Source of the DNA: Manganibacter manganicus
Lineage (GTDB): Bacteria; Pseudomonadota; Alphaproteobacteria; Rhizobiales; Rhizobiaceae
DNA: 64,000 nt
Reading direction: 5' to 3'
NCBI RefSeq assembly: GCF_002075885.1
Contig: NZ_MDET01000011.1
Coordinates: forward strand, 38,261-102,260
The first letter of the stretch is position 1. The number at the start of each line of letters is the position of its first letter. The notes under the pieces are model-generated. The model saw only the letters and a program-made list of their open reading frames with translations, searched no databases and was not told the origin of the DNA. Both the position numbers and the translations under genes were made by a program. Positions 44,920-53,848 of the stretch are shown piece after piece.

Positions 44920-45963
44920 ATGGCACGCAAACTGCGCTGGCGAAACCGACCGGAGGGCGCGAACTGGGGCGAGTTCGGCGAGGACGATCAGCTCGGACGA
45001 TTGAACCTCATTACGCCCGAGGTGCTGCGCAAGGGGCTGGCGGAGGCGCGCGAGGGGGTGGCCTTCTGCCTGAGCCTGCCGCTGGACTATCCCGGCGGCA
45101 GCGTGCTGAGCGCGGCGCGCAAGCCGCCGGTGCTGCGGCCCACCATCCGCCGCGGCAAGCCTTACTTCGCCTATCGCATGGAGGACGAGGATTCCCGTAT
45201 GACCGACGTCGTCAACGACGACGTGGCGATCCTGCATCTGCAATATTCGACGCATTGGGACGCCCTAGGCCACGTGGGATCGCTGTTCGACGCGGACGGG
45301 GACGGCGAGCGCGAAGTCGTCTTCTACAATGGCTATCGCGGGGACCGCGATTTCGTCGGACCAACCGATGTTGCCGATGCGGGAGTGGGGGAGGAGAAGT
45401 CTACGTTCGCCGCCAAGGCGCTGGGCGCGGAGCGGATGGCGGAATTGCCGATCCAAGGGCGCGGCGTCATGGTCGACCTTGCCCATCACCATGGACGTGA
45501 ACGTGTGCCCATCGGCTATGACGAACTGATGCGGATCATGGAAAAGGACAAGGTCCAGGCCGAAGCGGGCGACATTTTATGCCTGCATACCGGGCTGGCG
45601 GCCGCGATCCTGGGGATGAACAAGCAGCCGACCACGGAGGCGTTGCGCACATGCGCCGTGCTGGACGGGCGCGACGACCGGCTGCTGCAATGGATTACCG
45701 ATAGCCGCATCGCGGCGATCGCCGCCGACAATTATGCCGTCGAGCTCAATCCCAGCCGGGACCAGTGCGACTGCTGCGCCTACCTGCCGCTGCATGAGCA
45801 TTGTATTTTCAAGCTCGGCATGCCGCTAGGCGAATTATGGTATTTGACGGAGCTGGCGCATTGGCTGCGCGAGCATGGGCGCAGCCGGTTCCTGCTGACG
45901 GCTCCGCCGCTTCGGCTTCCCGGGTCCGTGGGCACGCCGCTTACGCCGGTCGCCACCGTCTGA
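44920..45963 (+). CDS. cyclase family protein (metal-dependent hydrolase, kynurenine formamidase-like)
   Basis: A 347-residue member of the cyclase (PF04199) superfamily, which hydrolyses cyclic or aryl amides and lactones with a Mn or Zn centre. The metal motif appears as LHLQYSTHWDALGHVGSLFD (family HxGTHxD-like), followed by GRGVMVDLAHHHGRERVPIG, AGDILCLHTG and the C-terminal LPLHEHCIFKLGMPLGELWY. It is longer than kynurenine formamidase (about 210 residues), as in the large bacterial cyclase group. It ends the aldolase/Liv-A operon. A role in ring opening of the pathway substrate is inference. Confidence 0.87.
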   Translation: MARKLRWRNRPEGANWGEFGEDDQLGRLNLITPEVLRKGLAEAREGVAFCLSLPLDYPGGSVLSAARKPPVLRPTIRRGKPYFAYRMEDEDSRMTDVVNDDVAILHLQYSTHWDALGHVGSLFDADGDGEREVVFYNGYRGDRDFVGPTDVADAGVGEEKSTFAAKALGAERMAELPIQGRGVMVDLAHHHGRERVPIGYDELMRIMEKDKVQAEAGDILCLHTGLAAAILGMNKQPTTEALRTCAVLDGRDDRLLQWITDSRIAAIAADNYAVELNPSRDQCDCCAYLPLHEHCIFKLGMPLGELWYLTELAHWLREHGRSRFLLTAPPLRLPGSVGTPLTPVATV

Positions 45964-45977
45964 TCCGCTTTCATGTT

Positions 45978-46011
45978 GCCGCGACCGCCCGGATCATTGG
46001 CCGGTCGCGGC
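45978..46011. terminator. bidirectional hairpin between convergent operons
   Basis: A 10-bp stem, GCCGCGACCG (45978-45987) and CGGTCGCGGC (46002-46011), with a 14-base loop lies between the cyclase gene and the convergent BKACE gene. There is no strong U-tract, but position and stem suit termination in both directions. Confidence 0.65.
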
Positions 46012-46021
46012 ATTCGTTACT

Positions 46022-46951
46022 TTAGAATCCGACTTTGTCGGCGCCCTTTAGCTCAAGGATCTCGCGCGCGTCGTCCGGCGTCGCGACCTCGAGTCCCAAA
46101 GCCTCGATGATCTGGCGGACGGCGCGAACCTGCTGCACATTCGTCTCGGCGAGCTTGCCGGGCGCGATCCAGAGCGAATCCTCCAGTCCGACGCGCACAT
46201 TGCCTCCCATCGCCACCGCCATCGCGGCGATCGGAAGCTGGCTGCGGCCGGCGCCGAGCACGGACCAGCGGTACTGGTCTCCGAAGAGCCGGTCGGCGGT
46301 GCGCTTCATATGCGCCACGTCCTCGGGGTGGTGACCGATGCCACCCAAAAGGCCGAAGACGCTCTGGACGAAGAAGGGCGGTTTGATCAGCCCGCGCTCG
46401 GCGAAATGCGCCAGCGTGTAGAGATGGCCGATGTCATAGCACTCAATCTCGAAACGGGTTCCGTTTTCGGCGCACGTCTTCAGAATGAACTCGATGTCTC
46501 GAAACGTGTTGCGGAAGATGCGGTCGTCCGATTCACGCAGATAAGGCTCTTCCCAATCGTGCTTGAACGTCTTGAAACGGTTGAGCATGGGATAGAGGCC
46601 GAAATTCATCGAACCCATGTTGAGGGATGCGACTTCCGGCTTGAAATGCTGGGCCGGTCGGACACGCTCCGCCACGAGCATCGTGGGAGCGCCGCCGGTT
46701 GTGATATTGACGATGCAACCGGAGCGCTGTTTGATCACCTGAAGAAAAGGCGAAAACGCTTCTGGCCGCTGGTCCGGCTTGCCGTTCTGGGGATCGCGGG
46801 CGTGGAGGTGGACGACCGCCGCGCCTGCCTCCGCGGCGCCGATCGCGGCATCGGCGATCTCTTCCGGGGTGATCGGAAGATGGGGGGACATGCTGGGCGT
46901 ATGAATGGCGCCGGTGACCGCGCAGGTAATGATGACTTTTCTCTTTGTCAT
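46022..46951 (-). CDS. beta-keto acid cleavage enzyme (BKACE, DUF849)
   Basis: A 309-residue TIM-barrel enzyme. It shows KVIITCAVTGAIHTPSMSPH at the N terminus, the zinc-ligand pair in AAVVHLHARDPQNGKPDQR, NITTGGAPTML, VASLNMGSMNF, and FEIECYDIGHLYTLAHF. BKACE enzymes transfer a beta-keto acid fragment to acetyl-CoA, giving acetoacetate and a new acyl-CoA. The true ATG is at 46951; the frame extends to 47209 but overlaps the upstream gene. It follows the dehydrogenase gene by 53 bases on the same strand, a pairing that would oxidise a 3-hydroxy acid and then cleave it. Confidence 0.94.
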   Translation of the reverse strand: MTKRKVIITCAVTGAIHTPSMSPHLPITPEEIADAAIGAAEAGAAVVHLHARDPQNGKPDQRPEAFSPFLQVIKQRSGCIVNITTGGAPTMLVAERVRPAQHFKPEVASLNMGSMNFGLYPMLNRFKTFKHDWEEPYLRESDDRIFRNTFRDIEFILKTCAENGTRFEIECYDIGHLYTLAHFAERGLIKPPFFVQSVFGLLGGIGHHPEDVAHMKRTADRLFGDQYRWSVLGAGRSQLPIAAMAVAMGGNVRVGLEDSLWIAPGKLAETNVQQVRAVRQIIEALGLEVATPDDAREILELKGADKVGF

Positions 46952-47004
46952 TTGAGCCTCGTTCGGTTGGGGAAGGGATTCGTCCGATGATCCGCCGGCA
47001 TCGG

Positions 47005-47955
47005 TCAGACGCCGGCGTCGGCGCCACGCTTGTGGGCTTTCAGGGCCGCGAGCCGCCGGTCGCGCCATGCGCTGTGCCGGGCTCGCGCGTCGGCATCGTC
47101 GGGCGTTTTCCATTGCGACACGATCTGGGAGACGTTGTCCTGGTCCCAAACCGTGGGCGGCGCAGGGTCCGCGCTTATCGTGCGATAGAAGCCGGTATAG
47201 CGCCGGCAATAGTCTTCCAGTCCGCCTGGCGCATTGAGGTCGATGGTTTCGAAGGGCCCCATGAAGCTCCAGCGCAGACCGAGCCCGTCCTTGACCGTCC
47301 TGTCCAGATCCTGCGGGCTGATCACGCCGTCGCCCACCAGCCGAAAGGCTTCAGCCAGCAAGGCGCCCTGCAGGCGGTTGAGAACAAAGCCCTCGACCTC
47401 GCTCTTTATCGTTACGGGCGTCTGGCCGATGCTTGAATAGATCCGAATCGCTTCGTCCAGCACCGGGCGTGCCGTCCAGGGCGCGCCGCAGACCTCGACC
47501 ACCGGGACCAAATGCGGAGGATTGACGGGATGACCGACAAGGCAGCGATGCCGGCCGAGCAATGTCTCGGCGAATCGTGAGGGGCAGATGGCCGAGGAGG
47601 AGGAGGCGATGATAGTTTCGGGACTGGCCTTCGCATCCAGCTCGCGGAATATCTCGCACTTGGCTGGGAGGTTTTCCGGACCGCATTCCTGGACGAAGCC
47701 GGCGCCGGCAAGCGCCGCGTCCAGATCGCGCGTCATCTCGACCCGGCCGGCCGCGACGTCGGGATCGGGCACGAGACCGTGCCGAGCCAGCTCGCGGAGG
47801 CCGCCAGCAATCAATTCGAGCGCCGCGGCGCGGGCTTCCTCGACGGGATCGCTGATTCGTACACGCCAACCAGCCGCCGAAAAGACGATTGCCCATGAGC
47901 GGCCGATGAGACCCGCTCCGACGATCGCGACGGTGCGATCGATGCTTTCAGTCAT
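47005..47955 (-). CDS. 3-hydroxyacid/3-hydroxyacyl-CoA dehydrogenase, CRYL1-like
   Basis: A 316-residue NAD-dependent enzyme: Rossmann motif VAIVGAGLIGRSWAIVFSAA, catalytic region IIASSSSAICPSRFAETL and HPVNPPHLVPVVEVCGAP, then EVEGFVLNRLQGALLAEAFR and LGLRWSFMGPFETIDLNAPG. It matches lambda-crystallin/L-gulonate 3-dehydrogenase more closely than fatty-acid HADH, so the substrate may be a free 3-hydroxy acid. It is transcribed away from the GntR gene with operator site 4 between. The product would be a beta-keto acid suited to the BKACE encoded next. Confidence 0.9.
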   Translation of the reverse strand: MTESIDRTVAIVGAGLIGRSWAIVFSAAGWRVRISDPVEEARAAALELIAGGLRELARHGLVPDPDVAAGRVEMTRDLDAALAGAGFVQECGPENLPAKCEIFRELDAKASPETIIASSSSAICPSRFAETLLGRHRCLVGHPVNPPHLVPVVEVCGAPWTARPVLDEAIRIYSSIGQTPVTIKSEVEGFVLNRLQGALLAEAFRLVGDGVISPQDLDRTVKDGLGLRWSFMGPFETIDLNAPGGLEDYCRRYTGFYRTISADPAPPTVWDQDNVSQIVSQWKTPDDADARARHSAWRDRRLAALKAHKRGADAGV

Positions 47956-47996
47956 GGTCGAAGTCCTTGCCGCTTCATGCCTATGAGATTAAGATC

Positions 47997-48013
47997 CGTG
48001 ATCTGTGATCACG
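47997..48013. promoter_or_regulatory. GntR-type operator, site 4 (perfect palindrome)
   Basis: CGTGATCTGTGATCACG has perfect 7-base arms (CGTGATC / GATCACG) around a 3-base centre. It lies 41 bases from the dehydrogenase start and 55 bases from the GntR start, so it can regulate the divergent pair and provide autoregulation. Confidence 0.75.
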
Positions 48014-48068
48014 AAATAGGTTGCATCGCGACGCGGTTTTGTCCAGAGGTAATAGGGAGAGGACGAAC

Positions 48069-48761
48069 ATGAAATCAGCGCTCGACACCATGGAACCGAT
48101 AGAACGCGTCACATTAGGCGACCGCGTGCACGAGGAGCTTTGCGATCTGCTGATGGCGGGCAAGCTCTTTCCCGGCGACAAGCTCTCGCTGCGCAACGTC
48201 GCGGCGACGATGGGGGTGTCGATGATGCCCGTGCGCGAGGCGGTCACGCGGCTGGTCGCCGAGGAGGCGCTGACGGTCGCGCCCAATCGCGCGGTCAGTG
48301 TGCCTGTGATGACGCTAACACGGCTGCGGGAATTGACCCTTATCCGCTCGGAGATCGAAGGTTTTGCCGTGGCGCAGGCGGCGCTCCACCGCACCGACAA
48401 GGAGTTGATGCGGATGCGGTCGCTCGACGAGCAGTTCCGCGCGGCCGTGAAGTCGGATTCGCCGAACGCCGAAAAGTCGCTGAAGCTCAACAAGGACCTT
48501 CATTTCGCGGTCTACAACGCGGCGCGGCTGCCCCTGCTTAGCGGCATCATTCAGGGTCTCTGGTTGAAGGTGGGGCCGGTGATCAACCTCGACCTGCGAT
48601 CATCTTCGGAGCGTCTGCGTTCGGGGGATGCCGAGCAATGCCATGCCCGCCTGGTTGCCGCGATCGAAGCGCACGAGCCGGACAAGGCCAGAGCAGCGCT
48701 GACCGACGACATCCTGTCATCGTCGCAGTTCATTCAATCGACCGGCATATTGCCGGACTAG
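48069..48761 (+). CDS. GntR family transcriptional regulator with FCD domain
   Basis: A 230-residue regulator. The winged helix at about residues 10-80 includes VHEELCDLLMAGKLFPGDKL, LRNVAATMGVSMMPVREAVT and LTVAPNRAVSVP. The all-helical FCD domain has the polar positions expected for metal or ligand binding (ELTLIRSEIEG, LNKDLHFAVYNAARLP, CHARLVAAI). It is the only stand-alone DNA-binding regulator among the catabolic genes, and a GntR-type palindrome lies just upstream. It is therefore the likely regulator of all six sites. ATG 48069 follows GGGAGAGGACGAAC. The inducer is unknown. Confidence 0.93.
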   Translation: MKSALDTMEPIERVTLGDRVHEELCDLLMAGKLFPGDKLSLRNVAATMGVSMMPVREAVTRLVAEEALTVAPNRAVSVPVMTLTRLRELTLIRSEIEGFAVAQAALHRTDKELMRMRSLDEQFRAAVKSDSPNAEKSLKLNKDLHFAVYNAARLPLLSGIIQGLWLKVGPVINLDLRSSSERLRSGDAEQCHARLVAAIEAHEPDKARAALTDDILSSSQFIQSTGILPD

Positions 48762-48777
48762 ATCAGGGTTTTCCACA

Positions 48778-49554
48778 ATGGATTTGATGATCGATGGACT
48801 TCGGGTGCTCGTCACCGCGGGGGCGAACGGGATCGGAATGGCAATCGCCGAAGCCTTTGCAGGCGAGGGCGCCCGGGTTCACGTCTGCGACATCGACAAG
48901 CAGGCGCTTCAGGCGCTTGCGGCACGCCGGCCCGAGATCGGCACGAGTTTCTGCGACGTATCCGACCGCGATTCGGTGGCGGCGCTTTTCGAGGAGGTCT
49001 CCAGCCATCTCGGGGGACTCGATTGCCTGGTCAACAACGCAGGGATAGCCGGGCCGACGGCCCGCGTCGGCGAGATCGACCCGGGTGATTGGGAACGTAC
49101 GCTGGCGGTCAACATAACCGGTCAGTTCAACTGCGTGCGGCTGGCCGTGCCCCATCTCGCTAGAAGCGGAAATGGGAGCATCTGCAACCTGTCTTCCGCC
49201 GCCGGTCGGCTGGGCTTCGGGCTGCGCACGCCCTATGCCGCCTCGAAATGGGCCGTCGTCGGCTTCACGAAATCGCTTTCGATAGAGCTCGCGGAATTGG
49301 GAATCCGCGCGAATGCCATTCTTCCGGGTATCGTCGAAGGCGAACGCCAAGATCGCGTGCTGACCGAGAAGGCCAGGGCCTCGGGCAGGACGTTGGATGA
49401 AATGAAGCGGGAGGCGCTGGCGCGTGCCTCCGTGAAGGAGATGGTGACGCCGCGCCAGCTCGCGGATGCCATCCTGTTCCTGGCTTCGCCACGCTCGCGC
49501 ACGACATCCGGCCAGGCAGTGAGCGTCTGCGGTGATCTTCAGATGCTGTCGTGA
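48778..49554 (+). CDS. short-chain dehydrogenase/reductase, second copy
   Basis: A 258-residue SDR: VLVTAGANGIGMAIAEAFAG (the usual first Gly of TGxxxGIG is Ala here), NNAG in LVNNAGIAG, catalytic Ser in ICNLSSAAGRLGFG and YAASK (Tyr/Lys). The C-terminal part MVTPRQLADAILFLASPRSR ends in QAVSVCGDLQML. It lies 16 bases after the GntR gene, and the SMP-30 gene follows 27 bases later, so the three are one operon. Sugar-acid or hydroxy-acid dehydrogenases of this group often work with a lactonase. Confidence 0.88.
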   Translation: MDLMIDGLRVLVTAGANGIGMAIAEAFAGEGARVHVCDIDKQALQALAARRPEIGTSFCDVSDRDSVAALFEEVSSHLGGLDCLVNNAGIAGPTARVGEIDPGDWERTLAVNITGQFNCVRLAVPHLARSGNGSICNLSSAAGRLGFGLRTPYAASKWAVVGFTKSLSIELAELGIRANAILPGIVEGERQDRVLTEKARASGRTLDEMKREALARASVKEMVTPRQLADAILFLASPRSRTTSGQAVSVCGDLQMLS

Positions 49555-49581
49555 CGTCTGACACCGATTGGGGAGGGGCCG

Positions 49582-50481
49582 GTGTATCTCGACAATCCGC
49601 CAAAAATTGTGCCGACGCGGGTCTTCAGTGAGGTGCCGGAAGCGCTTCGCAAGCGCCCCGACGGGGTGGTGGCGGGCGGGCGCTGGCAGGATGGATCACC
49701 GCCGCATAGCCTGATCGAAGGTCCCTGCTTCGACGAGGCCGGCAACCTCCATCTCGTCGACATTCCCTATGGACGCATCTTCAAGGTGTCTCCGAAAGGC
49801 GAGTGGACGGTACTCGTCGAATATGACGGCGAGCCGAACGGCCTACGGCGGCTGCCCGACGGCAAGATGCTCGTCGCCGACTACAAACAGGGCATCCTGC
49901 GTCTCAACCCCGAAACCGGCACGCTGGCACCGGTCGTATCCCGCTATCGCAGCGAGCGGCTGAAGGGACCGAACGACCTGATCGTGGCCCGGAACGGCGA
50001 CGTCTATTTCACCGACCAGGGCCAGACCGGCCTGCATGATCCAACCGGCCGCGTATTCCGGTTGCGTGCCGACGGCCAGCTCGATTGCGTTCTGGCCAAC
50101 GGAGCGGGCCCCAACGGACTGGCCCTCAGCGCGGACGAAAAGATCCTCTACGTCGCAATGACACGCGACAACGCGGTGTGGCGCGTGCCGCTTCTGCCGG
50201 ACGGAACGACCATGAAGGTGGGACGGTTCAGCAGCTATTTCGGCATCGTCGGCCCGGACGGGATCCTCATCGATCGCGCCGGAAACATTCTCGTCGCCCA
50301 TGCCTCTCTGGGATGCGTGTTCGTGCATGACCGGTACGGCGAACTGATTGCGCGGATCGTGTCGTGCCGCGGCCGCACGGTCACCAACCTGGCTTTTGGC
50401 GGCGCGGACCGGAAGACGCTCTTCATCACGGAGTCGGAAACCGGCTCGGTCCTCGTCGCCGACTGGTATGTGCCGGGCTGA
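49582..50481 (+). CDS. SMP-30/gluconolactonase family protein
   Basis: A 299-residue beta-propeller hydrolase. Family features: LIEGPCFDEAGNLHLVDIPY (metal-ligand Glu), EYDGEPNGLRRLPDGKMLVA (Asn ligand region), LKGPNDLIVARNGDVYFTDQ (Asn-Asp ligands) and GAGPNGLALSADEKILYVA (Asp ligand further on). These enzymes open sugar or other lactones with a divalent metal. GTG 49582 follows GGGGAGGGG. Its neighbour, an SDR, could make the lactone that it opens. Confidence 0.9.
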   Translation: MYLDNPPKIVPTRVFSEVPEALRKRPDGVVAGGRWQDGSPPHSLIEGPCFDEAGNLHLVDIPYGRIFKVSPKGEWTVLVEYDGEPNGLRRLPDGKMLVADYKQGILRLNPETGTLAPVVSRYRSERLKGPNDLIVARNGDVYFTDQGQTGLHDPTGRVFRLRADGQLDCVLANGAGPNGLALSADEKILYVAMTRDNAVWRVPLLPDGTTMKVGRFSSYFGIVGPDGILIDRAGNILVAHASLGCVFVHDRYGELIARIVSCRGRTVTNLAFGGADRKTLFITESETGSVLVADWYVPG

Positions 50482-50538
50482 AGCACCCCGGCTAGTCGGA
50501 AGCTCTCCTTCCTAATTCACGCCTTCAAAAAAAGGCGC

Positions 50539-50588
50539 TTGCATCGAGTAGCAGAAACTGCAAATTAATACTGTGATCTCAGATCACG
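50539..50588 (+). promoter_or_regulatory. promoter with GntR-type operator, site 5
   Basis: TTGCAT (50539-50544), 17 bases, AAATTA (50562-50567), then TGTGATCTCAGATCACG (50572-50588). It precedes the second Liv-type operon. The -10 is weak, but the operator is a near-perfect palindrome. Confidence 0.68.
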
Positions 50589-50650
50589 ATAATGCGGGTG
50601 CCGGGGAGGGTACGCCGCAGGGGAATCCTTGTGCTGTGGAGGAGACGCAG

Positions 50651-51880
50651 ATGACCGATATTTCTCGCAGGTTCATGATAGGGCGTCGGCAGTTCCTGCT
50701 TGCCAGTGGCGCGGCCCTGGCCATGCCCTACGTCCACCGTGCCTATGCCGAAGACGAGATCGTCATTGCGAACCTCCATCCGGTGACAGGCTTCGTCGCA
50801 CTGGACGGGAAGATTGCGACAGCCGGCTGCAAGACGGCCGTGGATGAGATCAACGAGGCTGGAGGCATCAAATCGCTGGGCAAGAAACTCAAGCTGATCA
50901 CCGGCGATACCCAGGGGAAGAACGACGTCGCCAGCGTCGAGACGCAACGCGTCATTCAGGCCGGCGCGGTCGGCATCGTGGGTTCTTACCTGAGTTCCAC
51001 CACGCGCATCACAACGCAGGTTGCCGAGCAGAACAAGACACCGCATGTCGCTGATGAAGGTGTCGCGGACGAGATCATGCAAAGGGGCTTCAAATACACG
51101 TTCCGGATTGCGCCGTCGTCGAGCAATCTCGGCCTGCTTTCGGCACAAAACATGGCGCTGCTGATGAAGAGCGCCGGGCTATCGCAGATGAGCGTCGCCT
51201 ATATGCACGAGGACTCGGCTTTCGGTTCCTCTGTCGGGCGCACCTTCCCGGAAGCCGCGAAGGAAAACGGCATGGAGGTGCGCACGGTGCTTTCCTATGC
51301 GGCGACCTCCACCGATCTCAGCGTCGAGACTTCGAAATTGCTGGCCACGGGCGCCGACGTGATCGCGGCCAGCACCTACTATGGCGACGGCCTGCTGATC
51401 GCGAAGCTGGTCCAGCAGCGCAAGCCGGAGATCAAGGCCTTCGTCGGAGTCGGCAGCGCGGCCTATGCGAACCCGACCTTTCCGAAGGACATGGGCGCCG
51501 GGGCCGAGGGCTACTTCAACAACATCATGCACTGGAACCCGGCCTCGCCGGAATTGCCCGCCCTGCTAGAGCGTTTCGCGAAGTTCAGCGAGGGGCTCGC
51601 CCTGACTCATCAGGGCGCCTACGCCTACACGGCCGTCCAGGTTCTGGCGGACGCCATCGAGCGCGCCGGTTCGGCCGACAAAGAGACGATCCGCGAGGCG
51701 CTGACGAAGACCGACCTCACCGATCACATCCTGCCGCAAGGTCCGATCGTCTTCGACGAGACCGGTCAGAACAAGAATGCCGGCATCGTCATGCTGCAGA
51801 TCCAGAATGCGACGCCAACCGTGGTCCTGCCTGAGCAGTACGCCCAGGCCAAGCCGATCTTTCCGACGAAGTTCGGCTGA
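50651..51880 (+). CDS. Liv-type ABC substrate-binding protein, system B
   Basis: A 409-residue exported protein with a twin-arginine signal (MIGRRQFLLASGAALAMPYV), mature start near EDEIVIANLHPVTGFVALDG, then INEAGGIKSLGKKLKLITGD, SVETQRVIQAGAVGIVGSYL and HEDSAFGSSVGRTFPEAAKE. ATG 50651 follows a GGAGGAG-type site; the frame opens at 50573, inside the operator, so the long form can be excluded. Distinct from the system A protein, it probably binds a second related solute. Confidence 0.92.
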   Translation: MTDISRRFMIGRRQFLLASGAALAMPYVHRAYAEDEIVIANLHPVTGFVALDGKIATAGCKTAVDEINEAGGIKSLGKKLKLITGDTQGKNDVASVETQRVIQAGAVGIVGSYLSSTTRITTQVAEQNKTPHVADEGVADEIMQRGFKYTFRIAPSSSNLGLLSAQNMALLMKSAGLSQMSVAYMHEDSAFGSSVGRTFPEAAKENGMEVRTVLSYAATSTDLSVETSKLLATGADVIAASTYYGDGLLIAKLVQQRKPEIKAFVGVGSAAYANPTFPKDMGAGAEGYFNNIMHWNPASPELPALLERFAKFSEGLALTHQGAYAYTAVQVLADAIERAGSADKETIREALTKTDLTDHILPQGPIVFDETGQNKNAGIVMLQIQNATPTVVLPEQYAQAKPIFPTKFG

Positions 51881-51965
51881 TCGTCGCGCCGGGTCGGCGA
51901 AGCCGGTGGATTGGGATGGAGAGGTGGTCGCCACGGGTGGCGGCCGGTCGGCCCATGGAGGATGA

Positions 51966-52832
51966 ATGAGCGCTCTCTTGTTCGAGGCAGTCGTTGCCGG
52001 CGTCCTTTTGGGCGGCGTCTATGGACTCGTCGCGCTGGGGCTCAACATCATCTATGGCGTGCTCGATATCATCAATTTCGCGCATGGCGCGATGATGATG
52101 ATGGGGATGTATCTCACATTCTGGCTGTTCCGGGCTTGGGGTATCGATCCCTATCTCAGCATTTTCATCGCCGGCCCTGTGCTCTTCGTGTTTGGGGCGG
52201 TGGTATACCGCTTCCTTCTCGATCCGATGCGCGGCACGGCGCTGCAGAACCAGTTCCTCGTCACCCTGGGGCTCTCCCTCTTCCTGACGAATGCGGCGCA
52301 GGCGATGTTTTCGCCCGATTTCCGGGTCCTACAGACCAGCTACGCGCAGGAGGTGGTCCAGATCGGGCCGGCTTTCATTCCTCTCACCCGCATCTTCACC
52401 TTCCTTGCCGCGCTTGCCGCGACGGCGGTGCTGTTGTTCATTTTCCAGCGCACGCGGCTCGGAAGGTCGATCCGGGCGGTGGCGCAGCAGCAGGATGGAG
52501 CCGCGCTTTGCGGCATCGACGTCCGCCACGTCTATACGCTTGCCTTTGCGATCGGCAGCGCCTGCGTCGGCGTTGCGGGCGCGGCGGTGACGCCATTCTT
52601 CTATGTGTCGCCGACGGTGGGCGACGTCTTCAACATCGCGTCCTTCGTGGTCGTCGTCCTCGGCGGCCTCGGCAGCATGAGCGGGTCGCTGCTCGGCGGG
52701 CTGCTGCTCGGCGTCGCGGTCGCGATCGGCGCGGCGATTCTGCCAGGTTCGTTCAAGGAGGTCCTTATGTTCGCGATCTTCCTTGCGGTGCTTCTGTTCA
52801 AACCGACCGGATTGCTGGGGAGCAAGGCATGA
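51966..52832 (+). CDS. Liv-type ABC permease (LivH family), system B
   Basis: A 288-residue membrane protein: GVYGLVALGLNIIYGVLDII with NFAHGAMMMMG, LGRSIRAVAQQQDGAALCGI, and FVVVVLGGLGSMSGSLLGGL. The start ATG follows GGAGGATG. It overlaps the livM homologue by four bases. Confidence 0.92.
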   Translation: MSALLFEAVVAGVLLGGVYGLVALGLNIIYGVLDIINFAHGAMMMMGMYLTFWLFRAWGIDPYLSIFIAGPVLFVFGAVVYRFLLDPMRGTALQNQFLVTLGLSLFLTNAAQAMFSPDFRVLQTSYAQEVVQIGPAFIPLTRIFTFLAALAATAVLLFIFQRTRLGRSIRAVAQQQDGAALCGIDVRHVYTLAFAIGSACVGVAGAAVTPFFYVSPTVGDVFNIASFVVVVLGGLGSMSGSLLGGLLLGVAVAIGAAILPGSFKEVLMFAIFLAVLLFKPTGLLGSKA

Positions 52833-53848
52833 CTGTCCTTGCCGAAGGTCAGCCTGCCGCCACCGGCCGGCGCCTTATTTCCATCGGCCTGCCGATTGTC
52901 TTGTTCGCGGTCGCCGCGGCTGTGCCGAGCTTTGTAAACCCATACGTGCTCGAGATCGGCATATTGCTGCTCATGTACGCATATCTCGGCTCGTCCTGGG
53001 ATATTCTCGGCGGCTGGGCGGGCCAGGTGTCCTTCGGGCATGCCGCCTTCTTCGGCATCGGTGCCTACGTATCGGCGCTACTCTGGATCAACATGGGACT
53101 ATCGCCCTGGTTCGGGATGATCGTCGGAGCCCTGATTGCTTCGGCGTTCGGAACGCTGGTCGCGTTCGCAACCTTCCGCGCGCGGCTGCGCGGCCACTAT
53201 TTCGCCCTCGCGATGTTTGCCGTCGCCCAGATGTTGATGGCACTCTTCGTCAACCTCAAGGAAGTCGGCGGCGTCACGATCGGCGGCTCGGAGGGGCTGC
53301 AACTGCCCTATATGGGCACCGATCCGGCAAATATGGTGTTCGACGGGCGGGTTCCCTTCTATTACATTTTGCTCGCCATGCTGGCCGTCGTCGTCGGGAC
53401 GATCAAACTGATCTCCGTCAGTCGCTTCGGCGCCTATCTCCAGGCCATTTGCAACGACGAGGACGCCGCTGAGGCGCTTGGAGTCAACGTGTTCGGCTGC
53501 AAGGTGGCGGCGATGGCCATCAGCGCGTTCTTTACCGGCGCGATCGGTGCGGTCTACGGCCAGATCTATCTCTATATCGAGCCGGGCATCGTCTTTTCGT
53601 CAGTCTACTCCATACAGGGCTTGCTATGCGCGGTCGTCGGCGGATCCGGCACCGTCTGGGGGCCGGTCATCGGCGCGCTCATCCTCACGCCGCTGGCGGA
53701 AATTTCCAAGACGTTCTTCCGCGATCTTTCGGGCGTCGACCTGATGATCTTCGGCGCCGTGCTCGTCATTTTCGTCCGCTTCATTCCGCAAGGGCTGATG
53801 GGGCTGGTCCTTGGCTACGCCGGCTTGCGGCGAAAGGCGCCGGCATGA
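52829..53848 (+). CDS. Liv-type ABC permease (LivM family), system B
   Basis: A 339-residue membrane protein with WAGQVSFGHAAFFGIGAYVS, RARLRGHYFALAMFAVAQML, AICNDEDAAEALGVNVFGCK and VVGGSGTVWGPVIGALILTP. It overlaps both its upstream and downstream partners by four bases (ATGA). Confidence 0.93.
   Translation: MTVLAEGQPAATGRRLISIGLPIVLFAVAAAVPSFVNPYVLEIGILLLMYAYLGSSWDILGGWAGQVSFGHAAFFGIGAYVSALLWINMGLSPWFGMIVGALIASAFGTLVAFATFRARLRGHYFALAMFAVAQMLMALFVNLKEVGGVTIGGSEGLQLPYMGTDPANMVFDGRVPFYYILLAMLAVVVGTIKLISVSRFGAYLQAICNDEDAAEALGVNVFGCKVAAMAISAFFTGAIGAVYGQIYLYIEPGIVFSSVYSIQGLLCAVVGGSGTVWGPVIGALILTPLAEISKTFFRDLSGVDLMIFGAVLVIFVRFIPQGLMGLVLGYAGLRRKAPA

Noticed and set aside
50520..50537. Short inverted repeat CGCCTT...AAGGCG after the SMP-30 gene as a terminator
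   Set aside because: Only six base pairs with no following U-tract on either strand; too weak to annotate.
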